Source of the DNA: a bacterium
GTDB taxonomy: Bacteria; Patescibacteriota; Saccharimonadia; Saccharimonadales; Saccharimonadaceae
Length of the DNA stretch: 17,792 nucleotides
Assembly (NCBI GenBank): GCA_020626475.1
Contig: JAHKZT010000008.1
Span: 1 to 17,792, forward strand
Direction: 5' to 3'
Of this stretch, positions 1-7,002 are shown piece after piece (positions within the stretch are counted from its first letter, which is position 1; the number at the start of each line of letters is the position of its first letter). The notes under the pieces are model-generated. The model was not told the origin of the DNA and searched no databases. It saw nothing but the letters and a program-made list of their open reading frames with translations. The position numbers were made by a program, and so were the translations under genes.

Positions 1-296
1 AAATCGTCAGAGCTATTACTAATACGCTCTACGATTTTGTCGTATTCTTTTAGATATTCATCAATGGTTTTGTCGGTAACTTCACCCTCGTTAGAGAAAG
101 TCTCTTTCTGGTCGTCTTCTTCGCTGTGTTTTTCGTCTTCAAAAATGTAGCCCGGGCGAGAACGATCGAGATAAATATCGCCAGTATTACGATAAACCTG
201 CAGACTTACTGCCGTAGAGATTAAAGCGATAACAGTGGCACTAAGGCCGAGGATAATCAGATTGCGACCGCCGCGAATTGGTTTGTCTTCTTTCAT
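1..296 (-). CDS. Single-pass membrane protein of unknown function, cut by the left edge
   Basis: An open frame runs from an ATG at 296 to the window edge without a stop, giving 98 residues of a longer protein. The N-terminus is short and basic (MKEDKPIRGGRN), followed by one hydrophobic segment at about residues 12-34, then an acidic, charged region rich in E, D and K. This predicts a type II-like membrane protein with an extracytoplasmic charged region. The ATG overlaps the TGA of the upstream secreted-protein gene as ATGA, so the two are probably translationally coupled and may act together. No domain is recognised and the C-terminus is not visible. Confidence 0.75.
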   Translation of the reverse strand, partial: MKEDKPIRGGRNLIILGLSATVIALISTAVSLQVYRNTGDIYLDRSRPGYIFEDEKHSEEDDQKETFSNEGEVTDKTIDEYLKEYDKIVERISNSSDD

Positions 297-799
297 TTCG
301 CGAGCTCCTCACGCAAATTGCGAATCGATTGACGATGGCGACCGAGAATTTCATTTAGGCGCTTGATACTTTTATCGACGTCCTCTCGCTTGGTACGAGT
401 CTTTTTGAGCTGGTTGTAGAATTTTTGCGGCTCAGTCTTACAATCAATATTAATTAAGTTCTCGAGCTCTTGCGAATAGCCGATATAGTCATTCTTGAAA
501 CGGTCGCGCTCAGACATAAAAGTCGTCTGCTGCTCTGCAATCTCGGCGCTCGCCATATTGTTTTTGACGAGGCGAAGATTGAGATTCATCATTAGATTCG
601 TTGAGATAGATTCGTACTGCGCACCAAGATGGACGCGATTGCGCGCATCGCTTTTCTGAATGCGTTTGAGCTGAAGTTTTAGGCTGGAGCAGCTCGTAGA
701 AATAAGCCCCTTCTGCTCTTCGCCGAGAGTCTTGGCAGAAACAGGATTTACCGCCGAGGCGACAAGAATAATTGCTACAATGAGAGCGAATTTCTTCAT
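293..799 (-). CDS. Small secreted coiled-coil protein, unknown function
   Basis: The protein has 168 residues. A typical signal peptide covers residues 1-22 (MKKF, hydrophobic core, then VSA before K23, a plausible signal peptidase I site). The mature part is highly charged and looks alpha-helical, with heptad-like spacing through about residues 35-165, and two cysteines (C37 and one in NIDCK) that could form a disulfide. No enzymatic motif is visible. The start at 799 is favoured because a TATAAT lies on the same strand at 811-806, six bases upstream, and there is no Shine-Dalgarno, so a leaderless message is predicted. The stop TGA overlaps the next start as ATGA. A periplasmic-type or cell-wall spacer or chaperone role is only a guess. 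Confidence 0.8.
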   Translation of the reverse strand: MKKFALIVAIILVASAVNPVSAKTLGEEQKGLISTSCSSLKLQLKRIQKSDARNRVHLGAQYESISTNLMMNLNLRLVKNNMASAEIAEQQTTFMSERDRFKNDYIGYSQELENLINIDCKTEPQKFYNQLKKTRTKREDVDKSIKRLNEILGRHRQSIRNLREELAK

Positions 800-805
800 A
801 TAACT

Positions 806-811
806 ATTATA
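806..811 (-). promoter_or_regulatory. -10 TATAAT for the secreted coiled-coil gene
   Basis: TATAAT reads leftward from 811 to 806 and is followed by six bases and then the ATG at 799. It lies in the 14-base gap after the aspS stop, so any -35 would sit inside the aspS C-terminus; no TTGACA-like hexamer is evident there. Transcription would start at or next to the ATG. Confidence 0.6.
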
Positions 812-813
812 TA

Positions 814-2580
814 TTATTCTTCGTCTTCTGGAATGAGTTGGAGATGGCAGTCGGTAATCTGATAATCGTCGACAACCGACGGCGCACCCATCATGAGATC
901 GACGCCAGAGCCATTCTTCGGGAAGGCAACGATATCGCGGATGTTTTCGGTCTTTTCAAGAACCATGAAGATACGATCGATGCCAAAGGCACAACCAGCG
1001 TGTGGAGGTGCGCCAAACTTGAAGGCATTAAGCATACCGCCGAAGCGTTCTTCGACGTACTTTTCATCATAGCCAAGAATGCCGAAGACTTTGTACATGA
1101 TTTCTGGGTTGTGGTTGCGAACTGCGCCAGAACAAATTTCGTAGCCGTTCATAACCATATCATACTGGTCAGCAACGATAGCGAGTTTTTCTTCGTCTGT
1201 CTTTGCAGCTTCGAGCGCAGCAAGACCGCCTTTTGGCATCGAGAATGGGTTGTGACCAAAGTCGAGTTTATTTGCACCGTCATCCCACTCGTAGAATGGA
1301 AAGTCGACGATCCAACAAAGTGCGACTTCGTCTGGGTTCTTGAGGTTGAAATGATCTGCAAATGCGATGCGGAGCTGACCGAGAACCTTGTTTACTTTAA
1401 CGCGAGTGTCAGCGCCAAAGAAGACAGCATCGCCTGCTTTTGCGCCAGTTTTTTCAGTAATAGCGTTAAGCTCTGCTTCGCTCAAGAATTTAGCGATTGG
1501 AGACTTGATGCCTTCTGGAGTGTAAGTAAGATATGCAAGACCACCAGCGCCAAGCTTGCGAGCCTGCTCAGTAAAGTTATCAATCTGGGAACGGCTGAGC
1601 TCTGCGCCATTTTTAACGCAGATAGCCTTAACACATTCGGCTTTTGCGAAAACTGCGAACTGAGTATCTTTCAAATCGTCGGTAAGGTCGATGAGCTCCA
1701 TGCCATAGCGAAGATCCGGCTTGTCGACACCGTATTTCTCCATGGACTCCTGGTATGGAATGCGTGGGATTTCTTCGGAAATAAGTTTCTTTTTGCCGAA
1801 TTCAGTAGCGAGCTTCTTGATGAGTGGCTCCATTTCTTTGCGGACAGTCTCGCCATCCTCAACGAAAGACATCTCGCAGTCGAGCTGATAGAACTCGCCA
1901 TAGAGACGATCGGCGCGTGGGTCCTCATCGCGGAAACATGGAGCAATCTGATAATAGCGTGGCACGCCACCAACCATCAAAAGCTGTTTGAACTGCTGTG
2001 GTGCCTGAGGCAAAGCATAGAACTGACCTGGACGAAGGCGAGATGGAATAATAAAATCGCGGGCGCCTTCTGGGCTGGAGTTTGCAAGAATCGGAGTAGT
2101 AACCTCAATAAAATCATGCTCGTGCATATATTCGCGCATGAAGCGATAGTATTCGCTACGGCGCGCAAGACGTGCCTGCATGCTTGGACGGCGGAGATCG
2201 AGATAGCGATACTTAAGGCGGAGTTCCTCGCCAGTCTCGGTGCCCTCGTCATGAGTAGAAACAGGAAGAGCCTCGGAGCGGTTTAAGAGCTCCATGGATT
2301 CGACAACAACCTCGATATCGCCAGTTGGAATATTTGGATTTTCGAGACCTTCGCCGCGCTTTCTAACGGTGCCCTCTGCGCGGATAACGAATTCATCACG
2401 AAGATGCTCGGCAAGCTCGAAAGCCTCCTTGGTTTGCGGATCGATAACGAGCTGAATAACGCCAGTGTGATCGCGCAAATCGATAAAAATGAGACCGCCA
2501 TGATCGCGACGGGAATTTACCCAGCCGGCCAATTGAACTTTTCCAGATTTGACAGTTAGATCTTTTGCGAGGGCTCTCAT
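814..2580 (-). CDS. aspS: Aspartyl-tRNA synthetase, bacterial type, probably non-discriminating
   Basis: This class II synthetase charges tRNA-Asp with aspartate in the cytoplasm. At 588 residues it has the usual bacterial length. The OB-fold anticodon-binding domain spans about 1-105 (GWVNSRRDHGG at 19-29), the catalytic core about 125-285 and 405-555, and a GAD-type insertion about 285-405. Class II motif 1 is near FIEVTTPIL (157-165), motif 2 contains the FRDED (216-220) signature, and motif 3 is FGIDRIFMVL (532-541). H27, in RRDHGG, matches the residue linked to non-discriminating AspRS in Pseudomonas aeruginosa (discriminating E. coli has Leu), and EICSGAVRNH near 481-490 is also seen in such enzymes. 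That suggests Asp-tRNA-Asn is also formed and amidated by GatCAB; GatCAB is not in this window. An SD (GGAG) and its own promoter precede the ATG. Confidence 0.97.
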   Translation of the reverse strand: MRALAKDLTVKSGKVQLAGWVNSRRDHGGLIFIDLRDHTGVIQLVIDPQTKEAFELAEHLRDEFVIRAEGTVRKRGEGLENPNIPTGDIEVVVESMELLNRSEALPVSTHDEGTETGEELRLKYRYLDLRRPSMQARLARRSEYYRFMREYMHEHDFIEVTTPILANSSPEGARDFIIPSRLRPGQFYALPQAPQQFKQLLMVGGVPRYYQIAPCFRDEDPRADRLYGEFYQLDCEMSFVEDGETVRKEMEPLIKKLATEFGKKKLISEEIPRIPYQESMEKYGVDKPDLRYGMELIDLTDDLKDTQFAVFAKAECVKAICVKNGAELSRSQIDNFTEQARKLGAGGLAYLTYTPEGIKSPIAKFLSEAELNAITEKTGAKAGDAVFFGADTRVKVNKVLGQLRIAFADHFNLKNPDEVALCWIVDFPFYEWDDGANKLDFGHNPFSMPKGGLAALEAAKTDEEKLAIVADQYDMVMNGYEICSGAVRNHNPEIMYKVFGILGYDEKYVEERFGGMLNAFKFGAPPHAGCAFGIDRIFMVLEKTENIRDIVAFPKNGSGVDLMMGAPSVVDDYQITDCHLQLIPEDEE

Positions 2581-2585
2581 TTTTA

Positions 2586-2625
2586 CTCCAATAAAAAATA
2601 ATGTTATTTACAAAGATATATTATA
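2586..2625 (-). promoter_or_regulatory. aspS promoter -10 and SD
   Basis: Leftward TATAAT occupies 2625-2620 and an SD GGAG occupies 2589-2586, five bases before the ATG at 2580. The predicted leader is about 33 nt. The -35 region, just inside the smpB stop, is weak (TTCCAC at 17-base spacing). Unlike its neighbours, aspS has a leadered message. Confidence 0.6.
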
Positions 2626-2639
2626 CCATAATTATCTCT

Positions 2640-3068
2640 TTAGTGGAAACGTTTGGACTCGCGGTCGAGGTCGCGCTTTTTGATAGTCTGACGCTTGTCA
2701 AATTTCTTCTTACCTTCGCCGACGGCAATGATGAGCTTAATATGGCGTTTGCCTGGGAGAAGCTCGACCGGAACAATAGTATTGCCCTGCTGTTTTGCGC
2801 GGTCAAGGCCGGCAATCTGCTTTTTAGTTGCAAGCAATTTGATATCCTGCTCAGTTTCCGTACCGAGCGTAAGACCTAATAGAAATAGTTCGCCGCGTCT
2901 GAGCGTGACATAAGTACCCTTGAGCTGAGCGTGATGATCGCGGATAAGGCGAACTTGCGGGCCCGTCAAAACCATACCGACTTCAAGTTTGTCGGAGAGA
3001 TTGTAGTCATAATGCGCGCGACGATTAACAACTTTTTGCGCTAGTTTTGGTTTCTTGGACTTCGCCAT
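2640..3068 (-). CDS. smpB: SmpB, tmRNA-binding protein
   Basis: SmpB binds tmRNA and delivers it to ribosomes stalled on broken messages (trans-translation). The 142-residue protein shows the family core: NRRAHYDY at 15-22, the VLTGPQVRLIR segment at 33-43, the LKGTYV block, LLGLTL, and a basic C-terminal tail with FDKR and KKRDLDRE that inserts into the ribosomal A site. Two departures stand out. The normally conserved Glu of the TG-x-EV motif (Glu31 in E. coli, reported to contact tmRNA) is Gln38 here, and the loop that usually carries the DPTRTRKLLL motif is shortened to TETEQDIKLLA. The start is fixed by a TATAAT six bases upstream. It lies downstream of the sugar transferase gene on the same strand and can be read from upstream as well. 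Confidence 0.95.
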   Translation of the reverse strand: MAKSKKPKLAQKVVNRRAHYDYNLSDKLEVGMVLTGPQVRLIRDHHAQLKGTYVTLRRGELFLLGLTLGTETEQDIKLLATKKQIAGLDRAKQQGNTIVPVELLPGKRHIKLIIAVGEGKKKFDKRQTIKKRDLDRESKRFH

Positions 3069-3074
3069 AGAGAT

Positions 3075-3080
3075 ATTATA
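3075..3080 (-). promoter_or_regulatory. -10 TATAAT for smpB
   Basis: The complete 12-base gap between the upstream TAG stop (3083-3081) and the smpB ATG is TATAAT plus six bases (ATCTCT). There is no SD. Transcription starting about seven bases after the hexamer would begin at the ATG itself. Confidence 0.6.
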
Positions 3081-3848
3081 CTACGACAACTCTTTACGAA
3101 TCTTTTTCTCGAGATTACGCGCGAATTGACGTTCGAGTTTTGAAAACAGTTTTGGACCTAAAACTTTATAGCTAGTGAGGGTAATTTTATTCTTAATTGC
3201 CTCTGTGCGCGTATGCCAGGTTGAAGCATAGTGATGATAGGCAATGGTATTTTTCGTACGTTCGTCTTTACCCGTCATATAGTGCTTTGGGCTGAAATAT
3301 TCGCGCGAAAATACTGCAAGTTCATTTTTCTCGCCATAAGTACGAGTTTTGCCGTCTTGTTCGATTGGCCAAATGTCGCGAGCATACACTGCTACCGCGT
3401 GCACCGCTTTCAAAAAATCATTGGTATTGAGTTTCTTTTTTGGCTGAGCATGTTCGTAACGCTCGAGAACTTTTTTTGTCCACGGCGAATGCTTTTTTGC
3501 GCCGAATACTGCAGTAGAAAACCAATAGTTCGATTCCCAACCAATTACCGCATCATACTTCGTTAATTCGTCGAGAGATTTGAGCAATTCTACGTCAGTA
3601 TCAAGATAAAACCCGCCCTCAGTGTAGACGGCGTAGGCGCGCAAAACATCAGAAACGAGCGACCAACGCTTTTCTTTGACAGCTTGCTTTGCGAGTGGAT
3701 ATTTATCTAAATCGATATCTTTATCTGACCAGCATTTAATCTTGTAGTCTGGGTTTAGTTTTTTCCAACCCTCAAGATATTTCCTATCTTTTTCTGGCAT
3801 CTCTTTCGTGCCACACCAAACATAGTGAATTATTTTCGGAATAGCCAT
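3081..3848 (-). CDS. DXD-type sugar transferase (Gly_transf_sug / GT32-like, OCH1/capsular type)
   Basis: The 255-residue protein begins with the IPKIIHYVWCG signature (3-13) of the DXD sugar-transferase family, which moves a sugar from a nucleotide-sugar donor to a glycan or glycolipid. The metal-binding motif is YLDTD (81-85) after EGGF, and the WSLVSDVLRAYAVY block (62-75) before it is typical of the family. No transmembrane segment is evident, but a basic C-terminal tail (residues about 215-255) could associate with the membrane. The ATG directly follows the TAG of the GT4 gene (TAGATG), so translation is probably coupled and the two enzymes likely work on the same envelope glycan. Donor and acceptor cannot be read from the sequence. 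Confidence 0.87.
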   Translation of the reverse strand: MAIPKIIHYVWCGTKEMPEKDRKYLEGWKKLNPDYKIKCWSDKDIDLDKYPLAKQAVKEKRWSLVSDVLRAYAVYTEGGFYLDTDVELLKSLDELTKYDAVIGWESNYWFSTAVFGAKKHSPWTKKVLERYEHAQPKKKLNTNDFLKAVHAVAVYARDIWPIEQDGKTRTYGEKNELAVFSREYFSPKHYMTGKDERTKNTIAYHHYASTWHTRTEAIKNKITLTSYKVLGPKLFSKLERQFARNLEKKIRKELS

Positions 3849-5117
3849 CTATAATTCCCTTTCGCGATTATCTAGAACTTGGTTATATATTTCTTCCATG
3901 CGAGTGAGTGTGTGGCTAATATCATGCTTAGCGGCGCGCTTAACACTCTCGTCGGACATCTTCTTTTGGCGTTCTTTGTCGGTGAGAATTTTTACCAATC
4001 CATTTGCCACCGCATTAACATCGTCTGCTTTGCACAAGTAACCATTCTTGTTTGTCTTTACGAGCTCATGAATGGCGCCAGCATCAACGGCAACACACGG
4101 AAGACCGCTCGCCATTGCTTCCATTAGAACAATACTCTGCGTTTCGGTCTTGCTCGTAATCGCAAACACAGTACCGGTACGATATAGCTGCGGAAGATTG
4201 TCGCCAATCACGCGACCGAGAAAATGTGCGTGGTCGGAAATGCCGGCTTTGGCAATCTGTGCTTCCAATTTTGGACGAGCCGTACCGTCACCAACAACAA
4301 CTAGATGTGCATCGGGCACTTTTTTCTGCGCCGCAATAAATGCGTCCATTAAAATATCAAGTGATTTTTCTGGATCGACGCGACCGACATAAAGCACGAT
4401 AGGCTTTGTTTTTGGGATGCCGTATTCTTCGTAGATTTCTTTGTTTGCGCGACCCTTTGCGAAGCGCGAAAGATCGATACCATTACTAAGTGCCTCGACA
4501 GGAACTTTGAATGGTTTGCGCTTTTGCGGGATCAAATCGGCGACTGCCTGCTCGGTTGGCATCGTGGCATACTCGCTGCGCTTCAAAAAACTCACGAAAT
4601 ATTTATTCATCATGGAATTAATTGGCTTTTTGGCGACCCTCGGGAGCTTGAGCTGCTGCGTTAAATTATCTGGGTAAGCATGATCGGTCGAAACGAGCGG
4701 AATATCGCGCTTCTTTGCGTAGCGAAAAACCGCCAAAGCGACTGGACCAGGAGTCTGGTCGTGAATAATATCTGGTTGGAAATCGTCGAGAATTTTCTTA
4801 ATCGTAGAATAACAATTAAGACTGACATTTAGACCGTTCTTGTAATAAATTTTCGGCAATTTAACGCCAAGAAAATCTTTTGCTTCAGGAACTTTATTGA
4901 TCTGATCTGGATATACATGAACTTTGAAGGATTTTAGACGTACAATCGTAAAACCGTATTCCTCGTCTTTTTCGATATGAAATTCGCCATCAATACTTGG
5001 CGCAAGAACCATAACTTTGTGGCCGCGTTTTTTGAGTCCAGCAGCGAGATTGCGCGAGAAAACCGCCACGCCATTTATCATCGGGTAGTAGATATCAGTA
5101 GAAATAACAATTTTCAT
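3849..5117 (-). CDS. GT4-family glycosyltransferase (GT-B fold)
   Basis: The 422-residue protein is a retaining GT-B glycosyltransferase. The N-terminal acceptor domain opens with STDIYYPMINGV (6-17), typical of enzymes that glycosylate diacylglycerol or phosphatidylinositol, and has DQTPGP near 120. The C-terminal donor domain carries LYVGRVDPEKS near 240 and the E-x7-E signature in ETQSIVLMEAMASGLP near 320, used to hold the nucleotide-sugar. It most resembles glycolipid-forming GT4 enzymes, so a membrane glycolipid anchor is a fair guess, but phosphatidylinositol mannosyl transfer or polysaccharide assembly are alternatives. The start at 5117 is supported by a TATAAT seven bases upstream. 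The DXD transferase follows at once. No membrane segment is seen. Confidence 0.92.
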   Translation of the reverse strand: MKIVISTDIYYPMINGVAVFSRNLAAGLKKRGHKVMVLAPSIDGEFHIEKDEEYGFTIVRLKSFKVHVYPDQINKVPEAKDFLGVKLPKIYYKNGLNVSLNCYSTIKKILDDFQPDIIHDQTPGPVALAVFRYAKKRDIPLVSTDHAYPDNLTQQLKLPRVAKKPINSMMNKYFVSFLKRSEYATMPTEQAVADLIPQKRKPFKVPVEALSNGIDLSRFAKGRANKEIYEEYGIPKTKPIVLYVGRVDPEKSLDILMDAFIAAQKKVPDAHLVVVGDGTARPKLEAQIAKAGISDHAHFLGRVIGDNLPQLYRTGTVFAITSKTETQSIVLMEAMASGLPCVAVDAGAIHELVKTNKNGYLCKADDVNAVANGLVKILTDKERQKKMSDESVKRAAKHDISHTLTRMEEIYNQVLDNREREL

Positions 5118-5124
5118 TGCTACT

Positions 5125-5130
5125 ATTATA
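5125..5130 (-). promoter_or_regulatory. -10 TATAAT for the GT4 gene
   Basis: Leftward TATAAT at 5130-5125, seven bases before the ATG at 5117, in a 31-base gap after the hydrolase stop. No SD is present, so a leaderless transcript for the two-transferase unit is predicted. Confidence 0.6.
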
Positions 5131-5148
5131 CAACACTAAAAAATCGGC

Positions 5149-5901
5149 TTAGTTTCGGATGAATTCGTCGATAACATCGGCGACGACAGTTGGGCGTTCG
5201 TAATTAAGTAGGTGGCCGGTACCGACAAGTTCCATATATTGTGCGCCCTGCTCTGCGGCAACGGAGCGCGCCAAGACGGCTTTCGTTAGACGGTCCTTGT
5301 TTCCGATAACATAAAGGACCTGCTTGTTCGTCGGAGTCTTCGTCTGGCTCTTCATGGAAATTTCCATATCAATCAAAAGGCTGTCCGCCGAAGCAAAACG
5401 GCCAGAATAAAGATAATGAAGTTGATCAATCTGTTTCTGCTGAGCGCGGTCGGCGGTAAGATAGTGCGAGATGCAGAAAGAGACCATCTTGCTCTTCATC
5501 AGCTTAAAGCGCTGACGTTTCGGCAAAATATGAAGTGCGCCGCTCGCCATTGCATACATAAAATTACTGCTATGCTGGCCGGCTTTAGTGCGAAAAATCG
5601 GTGACATTAAAATTACTTTTTTGCGAACATCGTCTGGATATTTTTCGAGATAATGCGAAACGATGATTGAACCCATTGAATGGCCAATAATATACGGTTT
5701 ATGTGGGATTTTCGAGATGTATTCATGAAGCCATTTCGCGTAAGCATTGAGGTCTTTCTGCGCAATATCTGCTTGATCGCCCGAGCCCGGTAGATCTGGT
5801 GTTAAAACTTCATAACCACGCGTTTCGAGACCACGCGCAATTGCCGACATGCCATGGTGCGTGCCGCGAAGTCCATGAATTAGTACGACAGTCGGTTTCA
5901 T
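5149..5901 (-). CDS. Alpha/beta-fold hydrolase
   Basis: The 250-residue protein is a cytoplasmic serine hydrolase of the alpha/beta fold. The oxyanion-hole segment is LIHGLRG (7-13); the nucleophile elbow is GHSMGS with Ser75; the likely acid is Asp203 in GNKDRL; the base is His230 in GTGHLLNYERP. The NYERP context after the histidine is common in monoacylglycerol lipase or esterase-like members. No signal peptide or membrane segment is seen. Its ATG overlaps the dus TGA as ATGA, so it depends on the dus transcript and has no promoter of its own. The substrate cannot be inferred; lipid ester hydrolysis is possible given the adjacent glycosyltransferases. Confidence 0.88.
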   Translation of the reverse strand: MKPTVVLIHGLRGTHHGMSAIARGLETRGYEVLTPDLPGSGDQADIAQKDLNAYAKWLHEYISKIPHKPYIIGHSMGSIIVSHYLEKYPDDVRKKVILMSPIFRTKAGQHSSNFMYAMASGALHILPKRQRFKLMKSKMVSFCISHYLTADRAQQKQIDQLHYLYSGRFASADSLLIDMEISMKSQTKTPTNKQVLYVIGNKDRLTKAVLARSVAAEQGAQYMELVGTGHLLNYERPTVVADVIDEFIRN

Positions 5902-6833
5902 AGCTTGTCAATAATCGCACGGGCTTCGGCGATGGATTTAGTTAGCATCAACTCGGCGCGTAAATCGCTGGCGCCCGGAAAATTATTAATATAAATCTTG
6001 TAAAAATGTTTGAGCGGGTCGTATGGTTGAAGACCGTATTTTTCGTAGAGATCGAGATGGTAGCGCATAAGGTCGAGCAATTCTTCGCGACTATGCTCTT
6101 TTGGTTCGCGTTCGAAGCAGAATGGATTTTGAAATACACCGCGACCAATCATAATGCCGTCCGCGCCCTGCTCTACAAATTTCGCAGCCTCAGTAGCAGA
6201 CTTAATATCGCCATTAATAATGAGTTTGGTTTCTGGCGAAAGTTCGTTTTTGAGCGCGACAATTTCTGGCACGAGCTCGTAGTGTGCGTCGACTTTAGAC
6301 ATTTCTTTTTTCGTGCGAAGATGAACCGTGAGCGCAGCTGGGTGTTCGTTTAATAGCGTGCCGATCCAAGTCTTCCATTCGTCGAGTTTACTGTAGCCGA
6401 GACGAGTTTTAACGGAAATAGTGATGCCCTCAACTTTCTGCGCAGCACGCAAAATCTCGACCGCCAGCTCTGGCGTACGGATAAGGCCCGAGCCGCCGCC
6501 AGTCGCTACGACATGACGATCTGGGCAGCCCATATTGATATCTAGAGCCTCATAGCCAAGATCCTTAGCAGCCTGAACAGTCTCAAAAAACATTTCAGGA
6601 TTCTTGCCCCAAATCTGCGCAACAATCGGGCGCTCCTCTGCTTCATACTTGAGGCGCTCAAGCGCATTTGGGCGGCCTTTTTCGCTAGAGTAACTATTTA
6701 CGTTCGTGAACTCAGTAAAGAAAATGTCTGGGCGCGCCGCTTTTGCGACAACCTGGCGAAATGCAATATCCGTCACGCCTTCCATCGGAGCGAGACAAGT
6801 AAAGCCTTTTTCAAATTTATCCCAGAAATTCAT
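5898..6833 (-). CDS. dus: tRNA-dihydrouridine synthase
   Basis: This FMN-dependent enzyme reduces specific uridines in the tRNA D-loop to dihydrouridine using NADPH. The 311-residue length fits bacterial Dus proteins. The TIM barrel starts with LAPMEGVTD (14-22); the catalytic acid Cys103 lies in NMGCPDRHVVATGGG; SVKTRLG near 140 and HLRTK near 172 line the FMN and tRNA side; NGDIKS and MIGRGVFQNPF bind FMN phosphate. The small C-terminal helical domain follows. I cannot assign it to DusA, B or C. It is the first gene of the leftward series, with a TATACT nine bases upstream and no SD, so a leader of only a few bases is likely. Confidence 0.95.
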   Translation of the reverse strand: MNFWDKFEKGFTCLAPMEGVTDIAFRQVVAKAARPDIFFTEFTNVNSYSSEKGRPNALERLKYEAEERPIVAQIWGKNPEMFFETVQAAKDLGYEALDINMGCPDRHVVATGGGSGLIRTPELAVEILRAAQKVEGITISVKTRLGYSKLDEWKTWIGTLLNEHPAALTVHLRTKKEMSKVDAHYELVPEIVALKNELSPETKLIINGDIKSATEAAKFVEQGADGIMIGRGVFQNPFCFEREPKEHSREELLDLMRYHLDLYEKYGLQPYDPLKHFYKIYINNFPGASDLRAELMLTKSIAEARAIIDKL

Positions 6834-6842
6834 GTATATACA

Positions 6843-6848
6843 AGTATA
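6843..6848 (-). promoter_or_regulatory. Possible -10 (TATACT) for dus
   Basis: Leftward TATACT at 6848-6843, nine bases before the dus ATG. The surrounding sequence is alternating TA, so other registers are possible. No SD and no clear -35 are visible. Confidence 0.4.
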
Positions 6849-6855
6849 TAATAGA

Positions 6856-6884
6856 TTGACTTTTTGCGCTAGATGTGATATAAT
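6856..6884 (+). promoter_or_regulatory. Consensus promoter of the lipoprotein gene
   Basis: TTGACT (6856-6861), a 17-base spacer and TATAAT (6879-6884), with TGA just before it forming an extended -10. This is the best sigma70-type promoter in the window. Transcription should start near 6891, leaving a leader of about 110 nt. Confidence 0.75.
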
Positions 6885-7002
6885 GAAGCTATCTAATACA
6901 ACTTAGCGCACATTTAGAGTTACTTTGAGGAAATAGGTATCCTTAATTCTATTTTGCGCGTCTTATCAATCGTCTGAATCTATTGAAAGGAAGGTGATTT
7001 TT
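6885..7002 (+). promoter_or_regulatory. Long 5' leader and SD of the lipoprotein gene
   Basis: About 110 transcribed bases precede the gene. A strong SD (AAAGGAAGGTG, 6986-6996) sits six bases before the ATG at 7003 and selects it over the in-frame GTG at 6994, which lies inside the SD. I found no convincing hairpin, riboswitch core or leader peptide in the rest. Confidence 0.55.

Noticed and set aside
838-2286. A 482-codon open frame on the plus strand opposite aspS
   Set aside because: It is the antisense shadow of a well-conserved aspS, is Cys/Trp/Phe-rich without domain logic, and has no SD or promoter.
3528-3538. GTTCGATTCCC, resembling a tRNA T-loop
   Set aside because: It lies in the coding region of the sugar transferase and no acceptor, D or anticodon arm can be built around it.
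6847-6852. A second plus-strand TATAAT upstream of the lipoprotein promoter
   Set aside because: It lies in an alternating TA tract, no -35 was seen for it, and the TTGACT-17-TATAAT promoter just downstream is far better.
6883-6906. A seven-codon frame (MKLSNTT) in the lipoprotein leader region
   Set aside because: Its ATG overlaps the -10 hexamer, upstream of the predicted transcription start, and it has no SD.
6994-7002. GTG at 6994 as start of the lipoprotein
   Set aside because: The GTG is part of the SD sequence itself; ATG 7003 has correct spacing and keeps a normal signal peptide.
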